A stretch of 64,000 nucleotides of DNA, taken from contig NC_092561.1 in assembly GCF_037975245.1 (NCBI RefSeq), positions 5,010,001-5,074,000 of the forward strand. The letters are read 5' to 3'. The position numbers and the translations under genes are program-made. The notes beneath the pieces are model-generated. The model did no database searches, was not told the DNA's origin, and worked only from the letters and a program-made list of their open reading frames with translations. How positions within the stretch are numbered: the first letter of the stretch is position 1; each line of letters opens with the position of its first letter. This document shows, in pieces, positions 12,701 to 25,600 of this stretch. The DNA is from Apostichopus japonicus. Taxonomy: Eukaryota > Echinodermata > Holothuroidea > Aspidochirotida > Stichopodidae.

Positions 12701-15700
12701 GGTCTGTCATCATTGTCACCAGGTTGAAATAAAATCACACAAAATGACTAATAGGAGCAGACATTACTCATATTTTTGATAGAGTAGGCATTTATACGAA
12801 TTTTGTTGTTTTGACCACTGGTTTGACCCCAAATGACCTTTGACCTAAACATTACTTACAAATGTTATGACCCATCATGTGCTGATAATTGCGATCACGT
12901 TTTGTCAAAACAAGCTTATCTCCAAAGAGGAGGAGGCTCTAATATGTTTTTTGCTTGTAATTGATCTCAAATGACCCTTGATCTGCCAATAGAAGTACAT
13001 CTTTTATGACTCTTCACCTGCTGATTAATACGAACAAGTTTTGTCAAAATCAACGTGCCCTAGGAGAAGGTTTTTTTCATATCACGGTTTGTCCTCCAAT
13101 GGCCCATGCTATAATTATAGGTCAACAACCTATAGTATGAATAAAATATGTTACAATCTCTTCAGATTTATGACGGGTCGACTGACTCCTCTGCAATATT
13201 AGCGCAACTCTGTGGCTCCTCGCTTCCTGGTACCACTACGTCGACCAAAAACCAGCTGTTCGTCAAGTTCACAACGAACGATATCATCACTGCCCCTGGG
13301 TTCAGCGCCCAGGTCAATTTTGTCAAAGGTAAGTGGTAAATTCATATGTCAGCTTTCATGCCTTCGAACGATGAGGTTATATACTGGCTTCATTGCGATA
13401 TTCTAATTGTAACGAAACATATTCAATACCAGCCATTCAGAGGTGTGAATAGCAACTAGAATTAGCATGGAGATGAAAGTAGCTGGTGTGTTTTTGTAGG
13501 TTTTGTGTGCAGATCGATGTCGAGGTACCGTTTTCTTTCAGAGTAGTCACGTCCAACAACATTATGTTGGACACGATTCTAGAAGGTGTTGAACTTTAGG
13601 TAACCGCCCTTATACAGTTCGGTTGGGAATACATGTGGATGCAACGCCATTCAACGTAAAAGTCGCAATATCCAAAATAAGAGTGACTCCCGTTCCCTTT
13701 TGCGCCCACCCTTTCTCTTTCCTCTTGTCCCTTTCACTTCATCACACACCATGTTCATCCACCTTCAAATACATTCCTATATAATCTGTCCCCTTACTAT
13801 CCAAACATTCCTCATCCTCCTTTGCTAACTCCCTTTCTTACAGCCCTCTGTATAGTTTTATCCCCGACAGCCCTTTCATTTCCTGCAGCACTTCATATCC
13901 TGCTTTCGTTTTTATATCAATTGTATTCTGCCTAATCGTATTCCGTTCATCACTCATTATTGCAATTGACGTCGCTGTTTTACAGCAACCATCAAAAACA
14001 ACCAGCTTTGACAATGAGGAAGCATTTGTTGCCCACTGCATCCACTGTATTTGTTAAAGGTTGACATATACCGACTTGAACGTATAAGGTTACAAGACGT
14101 TCTCTTCCTTCTGCATTTCCACAGCACCATGTTTAAAATGCAGTACTAAAGATTTCTATTATGATGAGTGCCCTCCAGACGGACCAGAACCAAGAATGAG
14201 GCAACGATTCGAGCTGCAGCGTTACCCTCCGAAAGGTCTTTTACAGTGTAGATCTGCCCTTGGGAAACTGCCGTCATCGCTATACCATGGAACCTACTAT
14301 TGGATGATCAGTGCATGCCCAAATGGGGCTGATCAGTCTTTGAGTAAAAACTGTACAACTGATTGGAATGTCAGGAACGAAAAAGGCGGAAATGTATTTT
14401 TGGAACCTCCGGTTGTTGCCGGTTTTGATGTCCTCTTCAAAAATCGATATTGTGCGTTGTGTAACAACTTCCCTAGTTACAACGAGATGATGATTTACAG
14501 CACTTGTAATGAATGCCCGTTTGTATATACCTATGAAGTTGAACAGATACTTGAGGATGAATCAGCAAGTTGTAGTCAAGTGGTGAGTCTCTCATCAGCA
14601 AGACAATGCGATCCTCACAAAACGGACGATGAGATAGCATGTCCAGGAGAATGTCAAAGTTGCAAAAGAAAAGTCACGGCACTTTTTGGCCCCTTGGCGG
14701 AAATGCGGAAAAAGGTTAAAAAGAACATTTGTGCCAGAGGCGAAGTTTTACGCGAAGGTAAATGTATGAAGATGTCAAGCATCTGTGCAGAACAGAATTT
14801 CCATTACTACGCGGCTTTGGAAATAGACAAATCGTCGTATGGCTGCAGTTACCTCAAAGAGAGAAGCAAAATATGCTTTGAAGAACATCTGCGGCACTAT
14901 GAATTGAACGCGCATAAAACACTCGACGCTCAGACAGAAGATGTATTGAATTTTTCTTTACCATGGAATGAAACAGAACAAGTGTCATGGTTGAGTACCA
15001 GCGGTGATGACGATACAGTCGTGTTACAGATTCCTGAGAGTTTTACATCAAATGTGAAGTGGAAAGAACATTTGCTTTCGGTATTCGAGGCCATTGTGTT
15101 CTCCAGCAACGTAAGCGCGAAGACGTGCTACTTAAGTTGTATGAAATTAATCCAATTCTGCAAACCGAATGAAACTGAACTTTCACTAGAATGTAACGGA
15201 GTGATTGAAGAACGTACATTAGACAGCTCTGGCGAAGGTTTTGAATCAACGTTTGGTGACTTCTTCGATGGAAATTACTGGATTGGGTTCGCTACCACAC
15301 TGAACGTACTAGATGGTAATAGCTCCAGAGAGAAGATCATTTCATGTAACGCCGTCCAGTCAGTTGATATTGAAGAAACGAAAGGTTCATTATGGAGTAG
15401 TGTCTGCTGTGTGATCGCCATCATTAGTCTATTACTCACGTTTATCATCTATCTTGCTTTCCCACCGCTGCAGAACACATTCGGAATCGTCGTGATGGTC
15501 TTTGTGCTTTCTTTGGCAATGGCCATTCTTTGTTTGGAATTCATCAGCCATCTTGTTACAGATATTCCCTGGTTATGTTCATCAGTAGCAATAATAACAC
15601 ACTGGTTGTGGATATCCGTGTTCGGTTGGATGACAGTTCTCGCTTACGATCTGCGGCAGACATTCAGCGCAAAGAACATGAGACTGGCGGGCAGAATCAA

Positions 15701-16858
15701 CTGCAAGAAATTGTTAATGTATTCACAGGTTGGCGTTTGTCTACCCTCCTTGCTGGTGGGCACTTGCGTCGTCTGCTGGATGACGGGTGCAGTTTCTGTT
15801 GTCTATGGGTCCATCTCGGGTAAGGAATGTTGGATCTACGACGGGATATTTGTCTTAATTGTTGTTAGTGGCCCGCTGTTGTTAGCCGTTGGTGTGAACG
15901 TCGTTCTCTTTATCCAAATCATCAAAGGTATCTTGGCTCATAGGAGAAGTTCGAAAACTGCCAATCTTCATTCGACCCAAGAGAAGGGGCCTTTCCCTGA
16001 GCTAATAGTCTGTATCAAGGTAAATATTTCGTATTTGTTTATCCCCATCCATCCGTACATTCCACACCTCCAAACATGTTGATAAAAGTCTCCGTATTTC
16101 AATCTTGATCTTACATAATATTATAGTAACGATTTAGCGTCTGAAAGCTTTAAGCGCAATGATTATTATATGCAACGTGTATTTGAAATTACAACTTGCT
16201 AAATGACAAATGTAATAAATAGTAGCAAAAGAATAGCTTAGATACAACTATTATCATACAGGAATGCAGGTTATAGGCATTGGAACAGTGTGGGTAAAAG
16301 AGGAAACTACTTCTAACTTGAAATAAAGGACACATGAGTATTACATATATATATATATTTAAGCAAAAAGAGTGCCGGACAAAACAAATGATGAATTGTA
16401 TATTTACCTTTGGTAGCTACCCACGCCACTATTCTAGAATGCACGTAGAAACCACGCACTACTTGAAGGTAACTTAAACGTTGAAATTAGCATAATACGT
16501 TTTTTCTCTAAAGCTAGTCTATGTCAATACAGTACACTTTGGTAGGAATGACTATCATTGCTTATACATTATCATTGGAATTTTTCCTCTGCAGATTTCA
16601 GTCTTAATGGGGTTCATGTGGCTTTCTGGGTACATAGCTCCCGCAACAGGCATACGTTCGTTCGAGTATTTCTTTTACGGTTTGCTTCTTATTCAAGGCA
16701 TTCTCATCTTCTTCTTCTTTGGAGCCAATTGCAACCAAAGGGCGAGGAGACTCTGGTCTCGAAAGTTGAGACTAGACAGGGCGACTTCGTTTATCACTTC
16801 CTCATTAAGTATGACTGTTATGGGTACTACCAACTCGAGTACACAACGTGATAACTAA
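6724..16858 (+). CDS. Three-CUB-domain, Methuselah/adhesion-like 7TM receptor (complete, 9 exons)
   Basis: Exons: 6724-6802, 7442-7629, 9017-9179, 10596-10780, 11512-11674, 11973-12160, 13166-13328, 14125-16019, 16595-16858 (stop TAA). All junctions are GT-AG and phase-compatible, giving 1095 residues. Residues 1-19 form a hydrophobic signal peptide starting MVLLLIVWIF. Three CUB domains follow at about 28-142, 145-258 and 261-375, each with FSPNYPGNY/TSPNFP-type motifs. A Cys-rich ectodomain at about 377-800 includes KNRYCALCNNFPSY, a motif style I associate with invertebrate class B-like receptors. No clear GPS cleavage motif is visible. Seven hydrophobic segments lie near 802-825, 827-850, 858-885, 906-930, 948-972, 1009-1025 and 1031-1053, with HWLWISVFGWMTVLAYDL in TM3. 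The C-tail is about 40 residues. It is probably a plasma-membrane receptor, and the extracellular CUB modules would bind an unknown ligand. The 7TM class is inferred from motif style. Confidence 0.88.
8238..8517 (-). mobile_element. tRNA-derived SINE, copy 1 (intron 2 of the CUB receptor)
   Basis: Read on the minus strand, the head has an intact pol III A box TGGCCGAGTGG (8499-8509) and B box GGTTCGATTCC (8437-8447). They are separated as in a class II tRNA with a long variable arm (Ser/Leu-like). A tRNA-unrelated body of about 190 bp follows. It shares blocks such as TTTTTCATCCAAGAGCAATC and GGGTTTCTCCCACATTTGTG with a second copy at 60085-60410. The body and the lack of an acceptor stem argue against a functional tRNA gene. 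Confidence 0.88.
9336..9719. mobile_element. MITE with 26-bp imperfect inverted termini
   Basis: The left end begins ACACTATACCGATTTT and the right end mirrors it: 23 of 26 bases pair between the two termini. The motif ATCGGA/TCCGAT recurs inside, and a perfect 18-bp palindrome lies at 9513-9530. It is 384 bp, non-coding, and sits in intron 3 of the CUB receptor. No clear target-site duplication was identified, so the superfamily is unassigned. Confidence 0.65.
12799..13085. repeat. Two diverged tandem units of about 142 bp with TGACC motifs
   Basis: The two halves share a common order of motifs: CAAATGACC(T/C)TTGA, a TTATGAC block, TGCTGAT, then TTTTGTCAAAA. They occupy intron 7 of the CUB receptor, between the two half-exons of CUB3. 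They resemble in style the TGACCTTTGGTGACCT-rich units at 17.5-19.3 kb. Non-coding. Confidence 0.5.
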
Positions 16859-17224
16859 CACTGACCCAATCGATACAGGTCTTTCATATAGTAGGAGAGA
16901 CTACATTGACAAAAGGCAAAGCACAGGCTGCGGGCACAAGCGTCAGGTATACTGTAGCAATCAATCCGTCGTCGTCATTGACATGCTCAGCTCATCAAGA
17001 CACCCCTCCCGCTACACCTACTGCTACCTCTTACTGTCTGCTGCTCTCTATACATTGTGTATACACAAGGTCTGGATGGGCATACCGGTTTACGCGCCGA
17101 AGGCGCTGGTCATCTGTTCGCGAAAGGTGCTAGTGTCGTTCGATGTGCTAACTGAACTGAAACTGTTAGAGCCCCAGCGCTCCCTGGTGATTTCTAAATC
17201 GCGCGTAGGAGTGTAGACATACCA
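16859..17224 (+). other. 3' flank of the CUB receptor gene
   Basis: Sequence directly after the TAA stop at 16856-16858, probably 3' UTR. I see no AATAAA hexamer here, so the 3' end is not fixed. The overlapping open frames in this segment lack motifs. Confidence 0.35.
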
Positions 17225-19518
17225 AAACAAGAGCCCAAGGGCACTGTGGTTCCTTGCTTGGGGTATATGACAATACACATAATATTATCGAGCAAGATTG
17301 GGCTCAAATAGTCCAAGTAATTGTGGTCCTACATGTTCCCATAAAGTAACCAACACTATAGCCAACACTTTTGTGATCACAAAATGTGACCGGATTTTTT
17401 ATCAAAAGGCACTTTTGAGATCTAAATATGGCGTCGCAAATGTAAGAAATATAAGAGACCTACAAGCGTGTCAACAGATATGATAACAATGGTGACCTCA
17501 GATGACATGACCTTTAAGTTTCAAAATGTTCCACCACCCCATTCACAACTTGTCCCAAAATATCAACCATGTCACACCTTGGCATTGAGATTTAATTGCA
17601 TTAAATGTCAAAAAATTAACTTTGAACTTGTATGTAACTTCACACACAAAGGTCACCCGGAGGTCAACCAATTGAAATTTTTGATCGGTGAGACCTAAAT
17701 AGAGCATGACTGTAAAAAATTCAAACATTTTTTCTTTGCCCATTTTCTCCCCCATAATACTACTTTTTTAACATTAGCTGACCTTTGGTGACCTTGGATC
17801 ACATGACCGTTAAGTTTGAAAATATTCCCCTATACCATTTGCAACTTGTCCAAAAAAATCAACCTTGTCACACCTTGGCACTGGGAGTTATTGCATTAAA
17901 TGTCTGAAAATTAACTTTGACCTCATATAACTTCGCACACGAAGGTCACACGGGGGTCAACCCATTGACATTTATGATCAGAAGGTACCTTTGACATCTG
18001 AAAATAGCATCAAAACTGTAAAAATCCCTAAAACACTAAAAAGGTCACCAGAGGTCACCAGAGGTCAAATTGAGGTCAAGGGTCACCCAGATGCGGGTCG
18101 ACAATTGGATTACATTGAAGCAACTCCCAACCCTAACGGACAATTTGTTCTCAAGTTATCGCAAAAAATACTAGTTTTTTATCATTAATTGACCTTTGGT
18201 GACCTCGGATCACATGACCGTTAAGTTTGAAAATATTCCCCTATACCATTTGCAACTTGTCTCAAAATATCAACTGTGTAACACCTTGGCACTGGGAGTT
18301 ATTACACTAAATGTCTGAAAATTAACTTTGACCTCATATAACTTAACATACAAAGGTCACCTTGGGTCACCTTATTGACATTTTTGATTGATGAGACCTA
18401 AATTAGAGCATCAAACTATAAAAATTCAAACATTTTTTTCCTTGCCCATTTTCTACCCCCAAAATACTAGTTTTTTGACATTAATTGACCTTTGGTGACC
18501 TCGGATCACATGACCGTTAACTTTGAAAATATTCCCCTATACCATTTGCAACTTGTCCAAAAATATCAATCTTGTCGCACATTGGAACTGGGAGTTGTTG
18601 CATTAAATGTCTGAAAATTAACTTTGACCTCGTATAACTTCGCACACGAAGGTCACACGGGTGTCAACCAATTGACATTTTTGATCGGAAGGTACCTTTG
18701 ATATCCAAATCTAGCATCAAAACCAAACATTTTCCTTTTTGCTCGTTTCCTCCCAAAATAAGCACATTTTTTCTAATGTGACCTTTGACCTTTTGACCTT
18801 GGTTTCAGATGTAGTTTAATCTCCTGATTCCAAAAAACAAAACGAAAAGTCTGTACAACCATCCTAACTCTGACCGAAAAACTTTGACCCCATATAACTT
18901 CGCACATAAAGGTCACACGGGGTCAACCTATTGACATTTATGATCAGAAGGTACCTTTGACATCTGAAAATAGCATTGAAACTGTAAAAATCCCAAAAAC
19001 ACGAAAAGGTCACCAGAGGTCAAATTGAGGTCAAGGGTCACCCAGATGCGGGTCGACAATTGGATTACATTGAGGCAACTCCCAACCCTAACAGACATTT
19101 CGTTCTCAAGTTATTGCAAAAATACTAGTTTTTTATCATTAATTGACCTTTGGTGACCTCGGATCACATGACCGTTAAGTTTGAAAATGCTCCCCTAACC
19201 AGTTCACAACTTGTCCCAAAATATCAATCTTGTCGCACATTGGCACTGGGAGTTATTGCAGTTTTAATATTTTCGGTTTTTGGACCATAACTGACCTTTG
19301 GTGACCTTTGTGGGCACCAAAAACAATAGGGCACACCTTCTCCATATGGCGGATCTATAGTCCAAGTTTGGCCTCAATCTAACATTCCCTTATTGAGTTA
19401 GCGCGTACCCAAGCAAGTGTCACAGACACACACACACACATACACACATACATACATACACACACACACACACACGCCAACCTGACTGCATAGGTTCCTT
19501 TTGCTAAAGCAAGGAACC
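17225..19518. mobile_element. Repetitive element with GGTTCCTTGCTT inverted ends and TGACCT-rich tandem core
   Basis: A 12-bp inverted pair, GGTTCCTTGCTT at 17248-17259 and AAGCAAGGAACC at 19507-19518, bounds the block. Inside are about five diverged tandem units of roughly 300-400 bp, recognisable by TTGACCTTTGGTGACCT at about 17778, 18190, 18485 and 19143. Each is followed by GATCACATGACCGTTAA and later TTAACTTTGACCTCATATAA. The right end holds a CA-rich microsatellite at about 19427-19475. A related, more decayed copy lies at about 51996-54565, with the same left phrase CAAGAGCCCAA and the same CACAGACACACACGCCAAC right end. No coding capacity was seen. It is a non-autonomous element or a satellite-bearing repeat; class unknown. 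Confidence 0.65.
18042..18085 (+). promoter_or_regulatory. Array of five nuclear-receptor-type half-sites (DR4-DR4-DR5-DR1)
   Basis: AGGTCA occurs at 18042, 18052, 18062 and 18073, and GGGTCA at 18080, all in the same orientation. Spacers are 4, 4, 5 and 1 bases. A second copy at 19007-19040 keeps the DR4-DR5-DR1 part. AGGTCA direct repeats are the known binding format of RXR-type heterodimers. Function here is only inferred, because the array sits inside a repeat. Confidence 0.4.
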
Positions 19519-19644
19519 AAAAAAGCAAGACATGATCTCTTCTCGAGTACGGAATATGAGGAGACGTAAGTTAAAAGTCACGTTTATCATTCAAAAAATG
19601 AGATGGAAGCGTTCTTATCTTAATAGTACATTTAACGTATAATT

Positions 19645-22600
19645 CTATGTATCGCCGATGGAGAAGCTCTTCTTTGTTCTAGCAATTATGTAATCCAATG
19701 CAGAAATAGGAGGATACTTATTCGATCCGTCTAAGCATTCAATAATGGCGTCGTCGTCTGGGTTACCAAAGAATGCGATTGACTGCCGGGATAAGTTAAC
19801 TGTCTTTGGCGAAAAGACAACTCGATGTTTCTGTCGAAAAGAAAAGAAACAAGGGTTGTTGAAAAATGAAAACAAATGAAGAAAACGGTTGTTTCACCTG
19901 GAATTTTCTTTTCCACTTATTAAAACCACAATCTGTTGGTATACCATAAAGAACTAGACTGTTGATATGGATGAAGGAAAGATGAATTATCCTGTTACTT
20001 AACATCCACCTATAAGCCCTATCATCATGAAAACAGACTCATTAACGTGCGAATACGGCAGAATGGCATGAGTACGAGTAAAATTAAGTCAATTTCTCCT
20101 TGCGAGTAAGAGTAGAAGGCTTAATTCCCTGGTAGAAGTAATTTATCTTAGTTGCAGTATTATATCAATACTATATTTCCAACAAAAAGAAAGCTCGAGG
20201 TATACGATTACGAGTACAAAAACATAAGGGCAACAATGAGTACAGGCAACTATGCTGGAATACGAACTACCATAACAACCACATGGCTACCATGAAAGAT
20301 AAAAAACAACAGTAAAAAATTCTAACGTCATGCAAATGAATTAGTTATGGTTCATTGCAATGAATGAACTGCTCTTCCGATGACGTATCATAAAGTCGAC
20401 TTTAGCTTTGTGTTTTTTGTGACAGTGGTGAACGTTCCAGTCGTTGGCTGTTGATTGCTATTCTGTTTTGCTCTACGCAAGCAATGCATCTGAGATAACA
20501 TTCATGCTAGCTCTAAGGAATCGTTTTGGAACAACAAAAGTGCTGTTTAGTAATGGACTTGTTAACGAAGGTTTTGTACGAGATATTCCACGTTTTTTTA
20601 CATCCTATGGGTTAAGGGTTGTATAGGTATGCTAAATTAAACTATAGGGAAACAATCAAGTTTGGAGTTTATTGAATCAGAGGCAATAGACTTGAAATGC
20701 TCGGAAAATAACGGAATCTTGCATGCAAAGTTGGCGGATTATTAGCCCCCACCATTGGCTCCTAACATAAACCATTCGTTTTTAAAATGCAACTTTTCTG
20801 GCATATTTTGTTTTTCATTTTTTAGCGATTAAAATGATCAACTTACCGCAGCTCTGTAAACGTCCGATGTCCAGCGTTGCATCAAATCTCCTAAGTTGAC
20901 TAAAACGGTATCCGGTATGTGTTGAACCGGTATCCAACGACCGTCAACGCTGCGTACCTAAAATAAAATATAATAATACAACATATATATATGGTTTTCG
21001 GAAAACGGTAAAACTATATGAAGCATTGAACAAATGCTAAGCCCGAGCGCTTAACCTCCGTATCCCATCAAACAAAATTTGCGATACAGATAAGAACATC
21101 TCATCTCATCGCAAAAGTATGTAAAACGAATTTCTTTAAACGGTCTAAATATCTTCTTATTAAGTGAAGACGAACTATGTTGTGGTATGTCAGGAGTTCG
21201 TAAGTGGCGGTTCGCGGAAGATTTTACATGTCATCCATGCATGGTGCTTCGGTGGTTAAAAATAGAACTTTTGTATTTGCTTGGTTTGCATGTAAGGTTT
21301 GATAAAACACTGAAAGGAACAGTTGCACCATGGACTAAACATTTAAAGGCATATTTGAACGGTGATTATTAATTGCGGTAAGATTTTAATAAATGCATGT
21401 ACAATGACCTATCAACATTCTGTCTACGTTAATTCATTATTCACAAAGGACGATACACTATAAGGTCTTGGCCAAAACAAAAAGGGGTCCTGTGAACTAA
21501 TTGTTCCCGGGGACCGGCCTGGCTTTCGACGCCCCCTGACCCGTGCGTGACTCCGGCCATATCGACACATGGCCTATATATATAGTTCTGTAAATGGAAG
21601 AATCAGGCTTTACTGTCATTAATAGTATTTTAAATGAAATTTGAATTTTTGGGGCATGCAAGTAAAGATACATATATTTGTATAACATTTGTTACGTGAA
21701 AACAAACAGCGACATTGTTTAACTTACCTCCAGGCCTCCTGTTGTATCTTGAAACAATAAAGTAATTGCTCCATAATCAGAATGTTCACCGCATCGCATG
21801 GGCATGTCTTCGATTTCGTCATCAGACTGAAAAGGTGGGTAGTACAGCGTACGGAGAGTGGTACAGTTGCGCTTGGTGCCGATATGTCCACACTTGCTTG
21901 CCAGAGCCATGGTATCCTAAGTGGAGAATACGTCATAGTTATTCAAGAACAAGCTTTTTGGTTTGGGGAGGAGGGGTAAAGGGCAGGGGAGCTGTTCATT
22001 AACCATATGAAAAGGAACATATTAAGCGTTATACATCCTCATAGTGTCTCATCCCATCACCACCACCCCCTCAGGCCCGGGTTCATACTATGTGGAAACA
22101 TGGACCATAAAATCGTTTTGGGTGGCCCTAATCTCCTATGACTGATATATCCATCAAATTAACCTTTTTCTGAATTTCATTTTTGGGGAAAGTCATTAAT
22201 GATGTCATGGAAGACAATGTTTTTCATAATGTGAAAGGTATATGAACTGTTTTGTGTAAGTGCGTGTGCGTGGTTGGGGAATGTACAGTCCATTGATAAA
22301 TACACTTAAAACGTAGATGGATCTCTCCCCAGTGCATGAAGCCTTATCATAATTGCAGGAAATTTGCCTACGCGAAGGGCCCAAAAATTTGCGGGGTTCT
22401 AGGCCATGGCCTACTTGCCTATGCCATAACCTAACATTGCCCACACCCCTCCCATCCCTTACCCTAAAGTCATATCCAAGAACATGATTTGGTTGGAGTA
22501 GGTGCATGGGGCAGGGGAACTTTCCATCAACCATATGAAAAGAAATATATTTGGCGTTACTTATATGCAAATGCACACACCGTTTACAACAGTGTTAACA

Positions 22601-25600
22601 ACATACTCATAGTGCGCCAACCTCCTCCCCTTGCCCCTCCCCCCTTCACTTTGATTGGAAGGAGAACATTTCAGAGATTGTCAGTTTATAAGTCATTCGT
22701 ACCGTACTGTGATAACCACCAAAAATGGCCAAAAGTTTTGGAAAGTAAAGTATTCGTCAAACTGTTAAGATCTACCTGTAATTGATCATTTACAAGAACA
22801 GGACTATTGGTTCATTTAATATGTTAGAATTGTGTCACAAATTGATCAATTCCATACATTTATTACGTACTGGTCACCTCGTAATTCAGTTGCAAAATGG
22901 CAAATATGACTACTTTAACGATTAAATATAAAATAAGTATTTCAACCATTTTCTGCAAGAAAGCTGTTGAAGTGACGTAGAGGATATTAGAGACTTTGAA
23001 TTTACCTTTAACCTCAAACCTTTGGCCATTATCTCCAAAATCCTCTGATGCAGTACCTTGCAATTCTGATAAAGGTCTATTAAACAAGCTTTCATATTTG
23101 GTACGTCTGGAATTTCGGGAAATTCGTTCGAATCCTGGATATAACGCATAGAACAGGTAAAGAACAAAGAAACAAATCAATAAACATATCAACAAGCTCC
23201 GTCTTGGTTCTTTTAATTTAACTTTTAAGTTAACTTTCAAATTACAGAATTTGTTCCGTTGGTTGGAAAATTGAAATTATGATAAGGATATAGTTACTCG
23301 ATATTAAAAACAATTTGATTTTGAAGTGAATTGTTTGCACAATTTACACAAATCAGATCTAAAAAAAAAAAAAGAGGATGCAAACACCGTTTCTTTAATG
23401 ATGGGTCGTAGGTTGAACGATTCCTTCATATCTTTTTGCCCATAGTCCGTATCCAACCTACAAACACAAAAGTAAAAATATAAATATGCAGATATTATAT
23501 ATGCTGAGTTGTCACTAGAGGTGCACCTCAGCAATTGCAATCATTCACCCCACCCCCATTCCCCCCTGCCTTAGAAATTCCAGTCTGTTTTGGCGAACTT
23601 TTACAGACGTATCTATTCATGCTCTGCTTGCATTCCTCCTCACTCATGGGGGGGGGGGTTCTTTTAGGGAACAGCCCTGTCACCGAGGAGGGTTTTTTCA
23701 TGCGCTAGCTACGTCTTCAATGAGGGTGGTTGAGACAGCACAGCCCACCCTCCCCCACCCCAATAAAGTTAGCTTCCATTTCCTTCGGTTGGTTTCTTGC
23801 CAAGATGTGTGCTTCTATTCTGATAAATTGATTGTCTAATCTGCGCCATTTACTCTTATTTCCCCTTTATTACTTCCTTTTAAAACGCTAATCCTGAAGT
23901 AGCTGCTCAGCACATCTGGAACAGGCTCTCCCCCTTCCCCACCTCCTCACTAGCTGTTGAAACTCCCCAGTGCATGATAGAAAGCAGTGGGAGGGGCTGG
24001 GGTAGGGTTACACTGTAGAACAGTGACAAGTGCAGGCTGCAGAAATGTAGAGAATAATTTAAAATTTGCAGAACAGATTGAGTATCTATTATCTTTGTAT
24101 GCTTCGCGTTATGAACATTAGCGAAGACGAACCATGTATGCACTACATAATACTGGAACAACTATAGGTAACAAGAAAAAGCTAGCAATCAACTAATGTC
24201 GCTTAAATGTGTTGGTTACAAAGAATTTGCATACTAAAAGAAGCATTAAGCTCAAGTTGTGCCTGTTGCTCTCCTAATTAAATGAAGGTCGTAATTCCCC
24301 ATGTTTTATATAAGCCTTGCTTGGATTATATAGCGCATTCTATACTTTCAGTATAAACTTCAATTTGTAGACATGTTTTTCTTTTTAATTACTGAATAAA
24401 ATGTCTTTCATGTTGAAAGGAAGTAATAAGAATGCTTCTGTATAAGACAATAACCAAAGAAAATAATTTTACTGTTGAATAGAATCGTGGTGACCAGAAA
24501 CAGCACTTTGGACAACTAACAAAACATGCAATTAGAGGTGACTTTGCCTTGCTAGCACACTTTCGTAAAACACTGAATGATTTACTGCAAAAACATTTAT
24601 AAGAAGAAGGATTTTTATGCTTGTTTACGTTTAGCGGAATCTATGTATTCCACGATATAAATACATAACAGAACATTATGTTTTGAATTCATTTTGCAAA
24701 TTACACCAATCTAAAACTGACCGCACATTCAGTCGTACATTTTCATACGCACATGCGCATAGCTTCAGAATAGTTGAACTTACCCTTCCAGGTCAGGAGG
24801 CACGTAACCATGGAAACTGTCTTTAATCCAGTCACCACTCTTATACTTGGCCTTTTCAGAGGAGCCCAACGAGAAGAAACCTTTCGAAACTTGGAAAGCT
24901 TGTTCAATCTAAGAACGAAATATGGTTCACAAAGCCTAAAAACAAAATAGCACTCAGTAGGCTATATGATGTTACAACTTTAAAACAGTTTCTGGTCTAT
25001 TTCAAGTTCTCATTGTTTCTAAACGTATACCGTGTTATTACTGATATAACATTTACAAAGATCAAGCTAAAACACATATACGTTTGTGGCAAAGACTTGA
25101 CTGAAAAATTGATGAGTTAGTTAAATAGCTTGAATCATTTTAATTCCAACAAATTTCGTCTTCCAAACATATTCATTTATATACTAAAATGTTATAATGC
25201 ATATTTTCAAAGCAAGTTGCCAACAATCAACGTTATTGGAAATGAAATATGTCTTATGAAATGTGATGAGCAATAATGTTATGGTATTAAATATCAAACA
25301 CCATCGAAATGATCAAAATATAATAAAACAGCGTATGTACTGTTTAAGACAAACAAAATGACGAGAATTAGGAATAAATGGTTTAAGATTATAACATATA
25401 CCTCCCCCATCATCACAAACCCGGCTGTCAAAAAAACACGTTCCTAAGTAGAGAAATACGGCGCATTTACCCCAAATGGACATGCTATCAAAAGCAACAA
25501 TTTTGATAAAGAACTTTTCGGGATTGTAATGAAAACGCAGTTTATACTGTCACCGTCTATTTGTTTTGTAAATCAGGCTAGCTAATTAGCAATTATTCTT

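Noticed and set aside
14196-16082. Treating the ATG at 14196 as the receptor start and 16082 as its end
   Set aside because: The exon opens at a good acceptor at 14125 and continues the CUB frame. The tail after 16019 is intron past a GTAAAT donor, and TM6-7 come from the 16595 exon.
16848-17216. Open frames overlapping the receptor 3' flank
   Set aside because: They start inside or after the last coding exon in another frame and show no motif.
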